Shown here one piece after another: positions 1-8,738 of a stretch of DNA of 38,999 bases (its first letter is position 1; each line of letters starts with the position of its first letter). The translations under genes and the position numbers were made by a program. Source of the DNA: Thermodesulfobacteriota bacterium (GTDB lineage: Bacteria > Desulfobacterota > Desulfobacteria > Desulfobacterales > JAUWMJ01); assembly GCA_034189135.1 (NCBI GenBank), contig JAXHVO010000119.1:1-38999 (forward strand), given 5' to 3'. The notes beneath the pieces are model-generated. The model was given only the letters and a program-made list of their open reading frames with translations, did no database searches and was not told the origin of the DNA.

Positions 1-41
1 AATGGATTTGGTCGCAGAACAGTAATTTTAACACAATAATA

Positions 42-109
42 CCCCTTAAGGGGTTATCAGTATCGATGCCCTTATAGGGCTTTATGCAAGCCTCCGGCTG
101 GGCCGGAGG
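42..109. repeat. Three consecutive inverted repeats (possible terminator cluster)
   Basis: Three palindromes follow one another: CCCCTTAAGGGG (42-53), GCCC-TTATA-GGGC (68-80), and an 8-bp GC-rich stem CCTCCGGC with loop TGG (91-109). They lie just downstream of the minus-strand methyltransferase gene. None has a clear T-run, so factor-independent termination is uncertain. They could also end a gene lying left of the window. Confidence 0.4.
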
Positions 110-155
110 TCATGACTCCTTTGATGTGTCTGCGGTTTTTTTAAATATTCAAGTA

Positions 156-797
156 TCAGCGTTTTTTTGCCACGGCCAGACAAATATTGCCGTGGAAAAA
201 CATGCGCTTTTTAATAATTTCAAGGTCGAGATTTTCTAAAAAGGATAAAATCCCTCCTTGCTTTAAAAATCTTCTTCCATTTCGATAATGATCGATTCCT
301 GCGATAAACTCGATGATCGTCAGAACAAATTTACTAAATGACCATTTGTGGGTGGGGGCGAAATCAAAAAGTATAAAAACAGCATCTTTTTTAGCCACAC
401 GAACCATTTCGTGTCCGCTTTTTATTCTGGCAGTATTTTCCATTTCATGTAGGCCCAGCTGCATGATAACCGCATCAAATGATTCCGCAAAAAAGGGCAT
501 GGTGGAGGCATCGCCGTGGATGACAGTGATCCTTCCTGTGCCGGCTTTATGTATTTTATTATAAGCCTGCCGAATCATGCTGTACGATTTGTCAAGGGCA
601 ACCACATGAAACCTGTTTTTTGCCAGAAGGTGGGATAAGGTTCCGGTTCCGCAGGCCACTTCAAGAAAACGCGGCTCAGGTGATATTTTAAATTTATGCA
701 GCAGAATTCTTACGGTGAGCAGTTTTACCCGTGCTAAAAATGGCTCGATAAAAAAATCGTAAGCGTTAGATCCGATCGTATAAGAATCTTTTGCCAT
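156..797 (-). CDS. Class I SAM-dependent methyltransferase (UbiE/Methyltransf_11-like)
   Basis: Probably transfers a methyl group from S-adenosylmethionine in the cytoplasm; the acceptor is unknown. The 213-aa length is normal for a single-domain enzyme. Motif I is FLEVACGTGTLSHLLA (about residues 44-59), the acidic residue ending strand beta-2 is in VVALDKS, and motif II/III is HGDASTMPF followed by FDAVIMQLGLHEM. This order matches the UbiE/COQ5-like Methyltransf_11 fold. The C-terminal part is short and hydrophobic with no membrane anchor. It is the last gene of a minus-strand run, 17 bp after the small 80-aa protein. Quinone or lipid methylation is possible, but nothing nearby fixes the substrate. 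Confidence 0.85.
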   Translation of the reverse strand: MAKDSYTIGSNAYDFFIEPFLARVKLLTVRILLHKFKISPEPRFLEVACGTGTLSHLLAKNRFHVVALDKSYSMIRQAYNKIHKAGTGRITVIHGDASTMPFFAESFDAVIMQLGLHEMENTARIKSGHEMVRVAKKDAVFILFDFAPTHKWSFSKFVLTIIEFIAGIDHYRNGRRFLKQGGILSFLENLDLEIIKKRMFFHGNICLAVAKKR

Positions 798-814
798 TAT
801 AGTTTATACTCCCT

Positions 815-1057
815 TTAATCCATTGGTAACGGGTCATTTGATTCACTAAAGAAGATAAGCTCCCATTGCCATTTTTCCTCATCATGGCGGATAATGTAGG
901 TGGCGTTGTCATCGCCGATAAGTTTAAAGTACCTGTGATCCGGGGCAAGCCAGCGGTCAAGAATTTTTCTAACTTCTACTTTCCGGGTTCCCATTAAAAT
1001 ACGTTTCGGGGTTTCCTCACCCCGATATCCGCAGTAGCAATCGACTTTAATTTGCAT
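815..1057 (-). CDS. Conserved hypothetical small protein (80 aa)
   Basis: An 80-residue soluble protein with no recognised domain. It begins MQIKVDCYCGYRGEE, with a CxC pair near the N-terminus, and has a WLAPDHRYFKLIGDD segment and an aromatic C-terminal half that looks like a small beta-rich fold. The composition is protein-like, and it sits 12 bp downstream of the large membrane protein and 17 bp upstream of the methyltransferase, consistent with one operon. An overlapping minus-strand frame at 766-960 was judged a shadow because this frame fits the gene spacing better. Function unknown. Confidence 0.6.
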   Translation of the reverse strand: MQIKVDCYCGYRGEETPKRILMGTRKVEVRKILDRWLAPDHRYFKLIGDDNATYIIRHDEEKWQWELIFFSESNDPLPMD

Positions 1058-1069
1058 ATTGCTCCATGA

Positions 1070-3508
1070 TTATAAATAAGTGGTATTGAAACCATCATGC
1101 TTCACGATACAAAGAAAAGCAAGAGCATATGATAAAACAGAGCAGACCAGGATGGTTGAAATTCCCCAACTGATTGCGATTTGAGCAGATAAGATGGCGC
1201 TTAACACCGAGGTGCAGCCGTTTGCCGTCCATGCATATGCTCGTTCCACAGGACTTTTTAACAGATAACGCATGCCCATGGGGAAGGGGAGACCGATTAA
1301 AAATCCTGCCGGCAACAAAAGCAGAAGTGCAAGAAAATAGCGTAGGAAGCTGGGAAAGGCGAGGATGTGGCGAACAATATCATCAAGGCTGAGGAAAACG
1401 ACCACAAGAAGCAAAATCAGGGTGAGAAAAATCTTTTTAAGATTATGGGGCGATAGGTGTTGCGACCAGATAGCACCCATGCTGGAAAATACAAGGATTC
1501 CTGAGACAACGATGGTAAAACTGACAGTGGGATTCCCCAGCAGGAGGATATAATTTTTTATAAAGAAAAGCTCGAGAAACATGAACCCTGCACCCACAGC
1601 TAAAAAGTAAAAAACATGAGATTTTACAGGTCTTTTTCTTTTCTGGGTGGTGGCCAACAGGGGAAGAATAAGAAGAAAAATCGAAATGACCAGCGCTTCA
1701 AGGAACACAACGGAAACCACAATTTCACCGGACATGAGGATAGAATAAAGTCGGCTCCCCGTGCTTTTATAAAGCGTCTTGAACCCCGACCATTTAAGGA
1801 TTCTCGAAGGGAAAGGTCGGTTGTCCGTTTGGGGAGAAACGTCGAGGAAGTAGGATTGAAAAAAACTTTTATCAGTCCCTGATTGATAGGCCTTTGCGAG
1901 CCGGCTGATTTCAATAAAATGGTATGGCTGGTCAAATACATTGAATATGTTTGCCATATCACTCGATATTCCGCTGAAATACACCAGATCAAAATTACAA
2001 TTTCCGGCAAACTTTTTAATTATAGCTAACTCCTTTTGCTTAAAAGGGTTTGCTGAAACAATAAGGGTGAACGTATCCCAGTTACGCAAAATGACAATAT
2101 GCTGTTTTGGAGATTCAACTTCAAGGGATTTCAGGCTTTCATAGGCCACGCCAAACAGGCGGATCGAATCGGCAGGCGGCAAAAGGAGCTTGCGTGAAAT
2201 GATGAGGAACCCATTGTCAGCAAGGTGATTTAGGTACTGAATGAACGCATCAATGGTAAGCAGATGGTTCTGTTTAAGAGCCGCCATCCCCGGGATAGAA
2301 GTTCCCCAGTTTTCCACATGAATAATGTCGAACCGTTGGTGTGAGCCGGCCAGGAATGATCTTGGATTTCGGTTGATCACAGGAAGGTTGTATTGGCGCC
2401 GGACAGTTTCTGCTATCTCAGGGTTTTGTGCAATAATGGTGATTTGTTTCGCACCGGATGCGACGGCGCAGGGGATGGCCGTTCCGCCGCCATGCTGGAT
2501 CAACAGCACATTCGAACCCTCGGGGGATAAAACATATCCTGAGTAGGGGAGGGTGAATTGGGAAAACAGGGCGTCTTCTTGCGTTTGCAGGTCATAAAAA
2601 ACAAAGGGATGGTCTCCGTCCTTAAACCCGGCACTTTGTACGGGCAATTTATCTGCGTATTTAAGGCTCAATCCGGGAGCAAAGCGGATATATTTGCTGT
2701 TGACATGATCTATTCTGCCTTTGAGGTCATTAACGGTTCTGGTTATACGGGTATGGGGAAAACGCAGAACCTGACTGAGCGCTTTGTATTGAGAGGGTTT
2801 GATTTTGATGATAAAATCCCCCACAGGTGATATAAGCAATATGGAAGAAATGACGATTGAAAATCCGGTTATTTTATAACTGCCTTGTTTTTTCCGTGCG
2901 GTATCTTCCTTTGCACCCTCTTTTTCTGGATGATCCGATTTTCTCCACGGCCATTTCAACGGCATCATTATAACGGGAAAAAGAGCGGAAATGACAATCA
3001 GTTTGCCCTCACCCAGGAAAGGAAGCAGGGGAATCGGAAACAGAGCGCCGCAGGCAGAACCTGCCATGGTGGAAAAGTACACCAGGCCGGATTTTTCAGG
3101 GAGAAATGAGTAAGCGATGCCAACCGTCAAACCGGCAAAGAAGAAGGGAAGGGCCAGGAAAACAAAGGCGGTCAGCAGATAAATCGCCTGGACAGGATCA
3201 AGCGGAAGCCTGAAATAGTCCAGTGGCATGTTGTTTAAAAGTAAAAAAGAGATGATGGTAAAAACAGCGTAAAGGCAGATGAAGTAAAAAAGACTCCTTT
3301 TGGTGGACAGACGCTTTTCCCACTGTGTACTCCTTGTATTCAGGATGCCTAAAAAGGTGCCGCTTGCGGCAAATCCAAACAGAGCGATGCTGATGACCAT
3401 AAAGGAAAGGTGATTCCACTGATTGATGGAGAACACCCTGGTGAGGAGTACTTCCAAGGTGAGGGATGAAAGAGATAATAAAAATACGGCTTTAAGGATC
3501 ATGAGCAT
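1070..3508 (-). CDS. Polytopic membrane protein with spermidine-synthase-like core domain
   Basis: An 812-aa protein. The N-terminal about 240 residues hold roughly seven to eight membrane segments, beginning LKAVFLLSLSSLTLEVLLT. A soluble middle region (about 290-580) has a Rossmann/spermidine-synthase-like nucleotide site VLLIQHGGGTAIPCAVASGA. The C-terminal about 220 residues again hold five to six membrane helices. This membrane-synthase-membrane layout is known in bacterial spermine/spermidine synthase-like proteins of unknown substrate. The canonical GGGDG motif is altered to HGGGTA, so aminopropyl transfer is uncertain and methyltransferase-like or non-catalytic roles are possible. It lies 15 bp downstream of the exported isoaspartyl methyltransferase gene. 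Confidence 0.75.
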   Translation of the reverse strand: MLMILKAVFLLSLSSLTLEVLLTRVFSINQWNHLSFMVISIALFGFAASGTFLGILNTRSTQWEKRLSTKRSLFYFICLYAVFTIISFLLLNNMPLDYFRLPLDPVQAIYLLTAFVFLALPFFFAGLTVGIAYSFLPEKSGLVYFSTMAGSACGALFPIPLLPFLGEGKLIVISALFPVIMMPLKWPWRKSDHPEKEGAKEDTARKKQGSYKITGFSIVISSILLISPVGDFIIKIKPSQYKALSQVLRFPHTRITRTVNDLKGRIDHVNSKYIRFAPGLSLKYADKLPVQSAGFKDGDHPFVFYDLQTQEDALFSQFTLPYSGYVLSPEGSNVLLIQHGGGTAIPCAVASGAKQITIIAQNPEIAETVRRQYNLPVINRNPRSFLAGSHQRFDIIHVENWGTSIPGMAALKQNHLLTIDAFIQYLNHLADNGFLIISRKLLLPPADSIRLFGVAYESLKSLEVESPKQHIVILRNWDTFTLIVSANPFKQKELAIIKKFAGNCNFDLVYFSGISSDMANIFNVFDQPYHFIEISRLAKAYQSGTDKSFFQSYFLDVSPQTDNRPFPSRILKWSGFKTLYKSTGSRLYSILMSGEIVVSVVFLEALVISIFLLILPLLATTQKRKRPVKSHVFYFLAVGAGFMFLELFFIKNYILLLGNPTVSFTIVVSGILVFSSMGAIWSQHLSPHNLKKIFLTLILLLVVVFLSLDDIVRHILAFPSFLRYFLALLLLLPAGFLIGLPFPMGMRYLLKSPVERAYAWTANGCTSVLSAILSAQIAISWGISTILVCSVLSYALAFLCIVKHDGFNTTYL

Positions 3509-3523
3509 TACCGGGAAGGAAAT

Positions 3524-4246
3524 TTAATTTCTATCCAGTGCGTAACCTGTCATGGGGACAAACAGGACACCGGTGATTTGTTTGACCTTGAAATCATTGC
3601 CATGTTTCGTTATCAGAACAAGATTTTGATAGCTAAAGGGATTTCCCAGGGGAAGGATAAGTTTTCCCCGATTTTTAAGCTGTTTTAGCAGAGGAGGCGG
3701 GATATGGTCCACAGCCGCAGTGATCATAATACAGTCAAAGGGTGCCATTGTTTCCCAACCGAAATAGCCGTCGCCGCAGTGGGTATAAACATTACTAAAG
3801 TTAAGTAATTTAAGGATGTTGTCGGCTTTTTTACAAAGCTTTTTTTTGATCTCCATGGTGTAAACGTCTTTTACGATTTCAGCTAGAATGGCCGCCTGAT
3901 ACCCGGAACCTGTGCCGACTTCAAGTACTTTTTCCTTGCCTGTTAAACTTAAACTTTCGGTCATCAAAGCGACAATGTACGGTTGAGAAATAGTCTGCCC
4001 CTGTCCGATGGGAAGAGGGCAGTCTAAGTACGCATTGGAAATAAGCCGTTTGGGTACGAAAAGGTGTCTGGGAACTTCCGACATAGCGGCAAGAACATTT
4101 CGATCAGATATTCCGCGCGATTTAATTTGGGTGGAAACCATGTTTTCTCTGGATCGTTTCAGTTGGGGAGGTTCTTCCGCAGTTTCAGCAAAAAGGGGTA
4201 TAGATATTAAGATAATGATAATAAAAAAAAGAAAGACTTTTTTCAT
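3524..4246 (-). CDS. pcm: Exported protein-L-isoaspartate O-methyltransferase
   Basis: Repairs isoaspartyl residues in damaged proteins using SAM. The frame is open further upstream, but the ATG at 4246 is chosen because TAAGGAG lies about 7 bases before it and the product then starts with a clean signal peptide, [20 protein letters not shown]. The mature part is a full [39 protein letters not shown], motif [18 protein letters not shown] and [20 protein letters not shown]. The length (240 aa, about 219 mature) is normal. The oddity is a SAM-dependent enzyme with an export signal (see findings). It is first in the minus-strand run and divergent from the bactofilins. Confidence 0.88.
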   Translation of the reverse strand: MKKVFLFFIIIILISIPLFAETAEEPPQLKRSRENMVSTQIKSRGISDRNVLAAMSEVPRHLFVPKRLISNAYLDCPLPIGQGQTISQPYIVALMTESLSLTGKEKVLEVGTGSGYQAAILAEIVKDVYTMEIKKKLCKKADNILKLLNFSNVYTHCGDGYFGWETMAPFDCIMITAAVDHIPPPLLKQLKNRGKLILPLGNPFSYQNLVLITKHGNDFKVKQITGVLFVPMTGYALDRN

Positions 4247-4557
4247 GGCGATTCTCCTTAACAAATTAGTGCATCCGTTAAAAGTAACGCCGATGGATGA
4301 GTGGTAAATCCTATATAACACAAATTTTAACAAAACCGCAATTTTTACATAACAGTTCACAAAATATTGCTTTTTTTCCCAAAAAGCTATATCCCATGGA
4401 ACAGATCTATCTGCAGGGGGAAGATGATATTGTATGTTAACAGATATGCGGACTGATTCCGCCATAGATCATTCAAAGATAACTATACAGTTTAAAAAAA
4501 TGTGAAGCACAAAACACCAACTTAATTTTACGCAACCCAAAAAGGAGAAATTAAACG
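4247..4557. other. Divergent intergenic region between pcm and bactofilin
   Basis: About 310 bases separate the two start codons. The region holds the pcm ribosome-binding site (AAGGAG at its left end) and the bactofilin site AAAAAGGAG at its right end. It must contain divergent promoters, but no -35/-10 pair stood out convincingly. The AT-rich stretch around 4480-4500 is the likeliest area for the rightward one. No further gene is supported here. Confidence 0.4.
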
Positions 4558-4938
4558 ATGTTTTTCAAGAAAAAGAAAAGCAAAGAACAAACAGTTTTAC
4601 CTCTGGAAAGCACTGAGGAAGTAAATAAAGTAGCCTACCTGGGAAAAGACCTGAGTATAAAAGGAGTCATTTCCGGGCAGGATGATATTCAGATTAATGG
4701 CAAATTTGAAGGAGATCTGAAACTGAAAGGAAGACTGGATATAGAGCAATCAGCAACAATAAAAGGTTCTGCTGTGGCCAAAACAATGTATGTAAAAGGG
4801 AGAGTAAACGGAAGATTGGCTGCAGTCAGTAAAATGTTTATCGACCGCACGGCAAAAATTAATGGCAAATTATTTACTCCGGTAATATCCGTTGTCGAAG
4901 GTGCGCAATTTAACGGAGAGGTAAAAATGGTAGATTGA
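4558..4938 (+). CDS. Bactofilin family cytoskeletal protein
   Basis: Bactofilins polymerise without nucleotide into filaments of right-handed beta-helix subunits that scaffold cell-envelope proteins. This 126-aa protein has the family plan: a basic MFFKKKKSKE N-terminus suited to membrane contact, then short hydrophobic/glycine repeats from about residue 28 (DLSIKGVISGQDDIQINGKF, LKLKGRLDIEQSATIKGSA, MYVKGRVNGRL, INGKLFTPVISVVEGAQFNG). AAAAAGGAG lies 9 bases before ATG. A second bactofilin gene follows after 197 bp, so the pair may co-polymerise. Confidence 0.92.
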   Translation: MFFKKKKSKEQTVLPLESTEEVNKVAYLGKDLSIKGVISGQDDIQINGKFEGDLKLKGRLDIEQSATIKGSAVAKTMYVKGRVNGRLAAVSKMFIDRTAKINGKLFTPVISVVEGAQFNGEVKMVD

Positions 4939-4976
4939 ATTATAGCAACCACTTAGGTAGTCAGGCTGAAGCGGTT

Positions 4977-5098
4977 TAGGCTGAAGTCTGAAGGGATTGG
5001 GCAAGACAATGGCCGTATTTTGGCAGAAAAGTCTGATTATTGCATCAAACATGGATTAAAAATGCGCTTTTCCCTGAAAGTCTTCAACCTTCAGCCTA
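4977..5098. repeat. Inverted repeat between the two bactofilin genes
   Basis: TAGGCTGAAG at 4977-4986 is matched by its reverse complement CTTCAGCCTA at 5089-5098. Related GGCTGAAG and CTGAAGG words lie around the left arm. The roughly 100-bp loop is non-coding. It may be a small dispersed repeat or a structured intercistronic RNA. Confidence 0.4.
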
Positions 5099-5135
5099 TC
5101 CACCTGGGCAGTTATGAAAAAAGGGAGTTACAGTA

Positions 5136-5477
5136 ATGGAAAGTGAACGGATAACAGGATCGATTTCTTTGATTACCAGAAATATGAAAATAGAAGGCGA
5201 AGTGAATGGCAAAGAGAGTTTAACCATCGAAGGCGATTTAAAAGGTAGCATAAATATAAATGGAGATTTGCATATTGAGAGCACAGGTGTCGTTGAAGCG
5301 GATATAGAGGCCAACAATATTAGCATCCAGGGAAAAGTGACCGGCAATGTGACCGCACGGCAGCACCTGGAAATCGAATCTTCTGGAATAATGAACGGCG
5401 ATATTTCGGCTCGGTCCATTGATATTAAGGAAGGTTCTTCATTTGAGGGCCGGTCCAATATGATTAAATCTTCGTAA
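5136..5477 (+). CDS. Second bactofilin
   Basis: A 113-aa bactofilin-domain protein consisting almost entirely of the beta-helix repeat: SISLITRNMKIEGEVNG, LTIEGDLKGSININGDLHIE, VEADIEANNISIQGKVTGN and IMNGDISARSIDIKEGSSFEG. It lacks the lysine-rich N-terminal tail of its upstream neighbour, so it may join filaments rather than contact membrane directly. AAAGGGAG lies 9-10 bases before ATG. Expression with the first bactofilin is likely. The TRAP transporter genes follow at once, although no functional link between the two is established. Confidence 0.9.
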   Translation: MESERITGSISLITRNMKIEGEVNGKESLTIEGDLKGSININGDLHIESTGVVEADIEANNISIQGKVTGNVTARQHLEIESSGIMNGDISARSIDIKEGSSFEGRSNMIKSS

Positions 5478-5520
5478 TCGATAAATGATCGATTACAAAA
5501 CGACACCTGGAATATACCAC

Positions 5521-6525
5521 ATGCTTAGATTTATATTAAAGATATGGTTGCCAATCTTGCTAATTTTTGCAGCTGGTGAAATGGCAGCTGCCACCACGAC
5601 TATTAAAGTGGCTGTAGTTATGCCCGATGGAAGCACCTGGACCAACTCATTACGCAACATGACCGGTGAAATTGAAAAACAAACCGCGGGGGAGATTAAA
5701 TTTAAAATTTATGCAGGAGGAGTCAGTGGCGATGAGGTGGACGTAATCAGGAAAATGCAGGTGAACCGTATTCACGCCGCCGGGTTTTCCGGTGTCGGGC
5801 TGGGGATACTGCTTCCTAAAATTCGTATTTTAGAAGCTCCGATGTTATATGAAAGTTACCAGGAAATCGATCTGGTTAAAGAAAAGCTGTATGATGAACT
5901 CTCACAAGATTTTGCAAACCGAGGCTATGTTCTGCTTGGTTTTGCAGAAGCAGGGTTTGTCTATTTTTTTTCCAAAAAACCCATGTCAGGAGCAGACGGA
6001 CTTAAAAGCATCAGGATGTGGGTGTGGAAAAGCGATGCCGTTGCCAAAACCACTTTGGAAACCTTTGGCATCAAAACATACCCATTGCACCTGGCAGATG
6101 TGAATACAGGACTTGAGACAGGAATGATTGACTCTTTTTATTCTCCACCCCTGGCTGCCATCGTCTTTCAGTGGTTTTCCAAAATTCAATACATGTTGGA
6201 TTATCCTATGGTCAATTCCACCGGTGCGTTACTGATAAAAAAGAATATATTTGATAAACTTTCTAAAGAGAACCAGGGGATTTTTAAAAAGACAGCTAAA
6301 AAATATTGCGGAGAATTAATCCAGCTTACCCGCAGGGACAATCAACAAGCCCTTGCTGTTTTACGAAAAGAAGGCATCATTTTTGAATCACCTCCCAAAA
6401 AGCAGGTCACTTCTTTCCATGAAGATGCCGGAAAGATATATGAAAAAAGCATTCCTCAATTATATTCCAAAGATCTGTTTAACAGGGTTCAGGACATTTT
6501 ACGGACATATCGTACGGCGCATTAG
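5521..6525 (+). CDS. dctP: TRAP transporter periplasmic substrate-binding protein, DctP family
   Basis: Binds an organic-acid-type ligand in the periplasm and delivers it to the DctQM permease. The chosen start gives a signal peptide (MLRFILKIWLPILLIFAAGEMAAA); an ATG 36 bases upstream is also in frame, and neither has a strong ribosome-binding site. The mature protein begins IKVAVVMPDGSTWTN and contains the family segments IYAGGVSGDEVDVIRKMQ, RILEAPMLYES and the TRAP signature around LKSIRMWVWKSDAVAKT, where an Arg usually contacts the ligand carboxylate. The length of 334 aa is normal. Ligand not deducible; C4-dicarboxylates, keto acids or other carboxylates are all possible. Confidence 0.9.
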   Translation: MLRFILKIWLPILLIFAAGEMAAATTTIKVAVVMPDGSTWTNSLRNMTGEIEKQTAGEIKFKIYAGGVSGDEVDVIRKMQVNRIHAAGFSGVGLGILLPKIRILEAPMLYESYQEIDLVKEKLYDELSQDFANRGYVLLGFAEAGFVYFFSKKPMSGADGLKSIRMWVWKSDAVAKTTLETFGIKTYPLHLADVNTGLETGMIDSFYSPPLAAIVFQWFSKIQYMLDYPMVNSTGALLIKKNIFDKLSKENQGIFKKTAKKYCGELIQLTRRDNQQALAVLRKEGIIFESPPKKQVTSFHEDAGKIYEKSIPQLYSKDLFNRVQDILRTYRTAH

Positions 6526-6608
6526 AATTGATGCATGAACGAAAGCTTTTGCTTTAACGCTTTGGTAACAACATTTTTACAACGATGGAAAAACAAAAAT
6601 AGAAAAAC

Positions 6609-7070
6609 ATGCGGTGGATTCGAAAATTTGATGAGTTTCTTGCAGTATGCGAAAAGTCGCTGGTGGTTTCTTTTTTTTCCGCACTTATTCTACTGATTAC
6701 GCTTAATGTAATTTCAAGAAATCTACTCCAGGTTTCCTTTCAAAAAATTCTGGAAATATCTCCTTCGTTAGTACTCTGGATGGCTTTGCTCGGGTCATCG
6801 CTGGCCCTCAGAAATCAACGTCATATCAAACTGGAAATCCTGTTTCGCTTTTGTTCGGAACAGATTAAAACTTTTGCCATCATCGCCCAGAGCATCTTTG
6901 GAATGACGGTAATGTGGATATTGTTTTTAGTATCGATTGAATTTGTGGGAAACGAGGTCACGATTTTTGGAAAATGGGGATGGATTTCAATCATCATTCC
7001 CTTGTTTTTTGCCATATCCTTTTTCAGGTATTTTATTCAGTTAATAAATCATATGAAAGCCGATGCATGA
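6609..7070 (+). CDS. dctQ: TRAP transporter small membrane subunit DctQ
   Basis: The four-helix small permease subunit, 153 aa. Helices are at about 18-38, 50-64, 88-110 and 122-146. The family segment LVLWMALLGSSLALRNQRHIKLEIL sits between helices 2 and 3, with the conserved RHIK. Its stop codon overlaps the start of dctM in ATGATGA, indicating translational coupling. It begins 83 bases after dctP, with no good Shine-Dalgarno visible. Confidence 0.9.
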   Translation: MRWIRKFDEFLAVCEKSLVVSFFSALILLITLNVISRNLLQVSFQKILEISPSLVLWMALLGSSLALRNQRHIKLEILFRFCSEQIKTFAIIAQSIFGMTVMWILFLVSIEFVGNEVTIFGKWGWISIIIPLFFAISFFRYFIQLINHMKADA

Positions 7071-8362
7071 TGAGTATCACAGTCCTGCTCATTTTTATTG
7101 TTGTTTGCTTTGCGCTCATAGAGACGCCGCTATTTACCGTAATAGCCGCCTTGTCGATTGTTTGCTTATATTTTATCGAATATGATCTGCAGGCGTTACA
7201 GCTGATCGTCATAGAGATGAATCGACTGGCCTCGATGCCGGTATTGACTGCGCTGCCGCTGTTTACCATGGTGGGATGTTTGCTGGCTTCGACCAAAGCG
7301 CCTGAACGGATCATGAATTTTGTCCAAGCGCTGTTAGGATGGCTTCCCGGGGGAATAGCAATAGCTGCGCTGTTCAGTTGTGCTTTGTTTACGGCACTTA
7401 CAGGTGCCAGTGGCGTAACCATTGTGGCTTTAGGTGGTGTTTTGTTTCCCATATTGCGTCGACAAAACTATAAGGAAAAGTTTTCGCTCGGGTTGCTGAC
7501 CACATCCGGAAGCCTTGGACTGTTATTTCCCCCCAGCCTGCCCATCATTCTTTACGGTATTGTATCCGGGATTGCCATACTCGATATTTTCAAGGCGGCT
7601 TTGGTGCCGGGGATCCTGTTGGTGATGGTGTTATCGATTTATGCCTTCTGTCATGAAGCCTTTTCCAAGGAGACTAATAGGCAAAAAATATCGTTTAAAA
7701 CGATATCATGGGATCGGGCAAAAGCGACTTTTATTGCCGGGATGTGGGACTGGCCGATTATCGGAATTATCCTTGTCGGAGTCTACGGGGGTTTTGTGAC
7801 AATTGTGGAAGTATCGGCGATTGTTCTGGTCTATGTAATCATAACCGAATGTTTTATTTTAAAGGAAATACGATTTATCAAGCAGGTCCCCGGTATAATG
7901 ATTGAAAGTGCGATGCTGTCGGGAGCGATTATCGTAATCCTGGGGTTTGCTCTGGGCTTTACCGGATATCTGGTCGATGAACAGATACCCAACCGCATAC
8001 TTGCTTATTTAACAGCGCTTACCGATAATAAGTATGTTTTTCTGGCAGGGCTCAATCTTTTTTTACTGGCAGCCGGCTGTATTATGGATATTTTTTCCGC
8101 CCTTGTCATTATCGTGCCGATTATGATTCCGATTGCCGTGCAGTACGGCATTGACCCGGTTCATCTTTGCATCATCTTTTTGCTAAATCTTGAGATCGGT
8201 TACTCCACACCACCTGTGGGGATTAACCTGTTCATTTCCAGCCTTAAATTTGAAAAACCGGTTACATTTCTGTATCGAGCGTCGGTTCCCTATCTTCTGT
8301 TACTGCTCGGTCTGCTTATCCTGATAACGTATGTTCCTGTATTGAGTCTATTTCTTGTTTGA
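7067..8362 (+). CDS. dctM: TRAP transporter large membrane subunit DctM
   Basis: The main transport subunit, which moves the DctP-bound ligand inward using an ion gradient. It is about 431 aa with roughly 12 helices. The diagnostic stretch FTALTGASGVTIVALGGV leads into LLTTSGSLGLLFPPSLPIIL, and a second conserved region is NLEIGYSTPPVGINLFI. The frame is open further upstream, but the ATG overlapping the dctQ stop is chosen because it gives family-typical coupling and N-terminus; a second ATG follows immediately and is equally possible. No terminator is evident after it; the 38-bp inverted-repeat element starts about 40 bp downstream. Confidence 0.92.
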   Translation: MMSITVLLIFIVVCFALIETPLFTVIAALSIVCLYFIEYDLQALQLIVIEMNRLASMPVLTALPLFTMVGCLLASTKAPERIMNFVQALLGWLPGGIAIAALFSCALFTALTGASGVTIVALGGVLFPILRRQNYKEKFSLGLLTTSGSLGLLFPPSLPIILYGIVSGIAILDIFKAALVPGILLVMVLSIYAFCHEAFSKETNRQKISFKTISWDRAKATFIAGMWDWPIIGIILVGVYGGFVTIVEVSAIVLVYVIITECFILKEIRFIKQVPGIMIESAMLSGAIIVILGFALGFTGYLVDEQIPNRILAYLTALTDNKYVFLAGLNLFLLAAGCIMDIFSALVIIVPIMIPIAVQYGIDPVHLCIIFLLNLEIGYSTPPVGINLFISSLKFEKPVTFLYRASVPYLLLLLGLLILITYVPVLSLFLV

Positions 8363-8399
8363 TCGGGTGAGGGGTCGAGAAGTTTTTCATTCTTCGTCC

Positions 8400-8639
8400 A
8401 GTTCGTCCGGTGTATCGCCTATTCGCCTGTACAAACCTTAACAATAATATTTAGAAACTGACGTACGGCAGCTATCTCGCTGAGATAAGATTTGAACCAG
8501 CCCCTGTAGACATAATTCCCACGGCAGCGTTGGTCGTCTCTGCCTGTACGCAATTCGCAGAAGATAGGGGGCGACTATGAGGAAATGTAGATGTTTGTTA
8601 CGGTTTGTAAAGGCGAATAGGCGATACACCGGACGAACT
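8400..8639. mobile_element. MITE-like element with 38-bp terminal inverted repeats
   Basis: The left arm (8400-8437) and right arm (8602-8639) are reverse complements with one mismatch in 38 positions, beginning AGTTCGTCCGGTGTATCGCC. The 164-bp interior holds a second nested pair (CGTACGGCAG near 8462, CTGCCTGTACG near 8541). It fills most of the 376-bp gap between the convergent dctM and tonB genes. A minus-strand frame (8438-8671) crosses it but has no family resemblance and spans the terminus, so it is not called a gene. No clean target duplication is visible. A small non-autonomous transposable element or a folded repeat are both possible. Confidence 0.55.
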
Positions 8640-8738
8640 TCTGAGAATATAAAACGTAATGGATTAACCAAAAAAGGCTTTAAAGAGAAACTTGCCGATT
8701 CCTCAATTAGCTGTTAGTGACGTGGATAGCCTGTCCAG

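Noticed and set aside
1174-3109. Plus-strand frames opposite the large membrane protein
   Set aside because: They are antisense shadows; the minus-strand frame is a continuous, domain-bearing protein.
8438-8671. 77-codon minus-strand frame in the inverted-repeat element
   Set aside because: It crosses an element terminus, has no start context, and is explained by the repeat structure.
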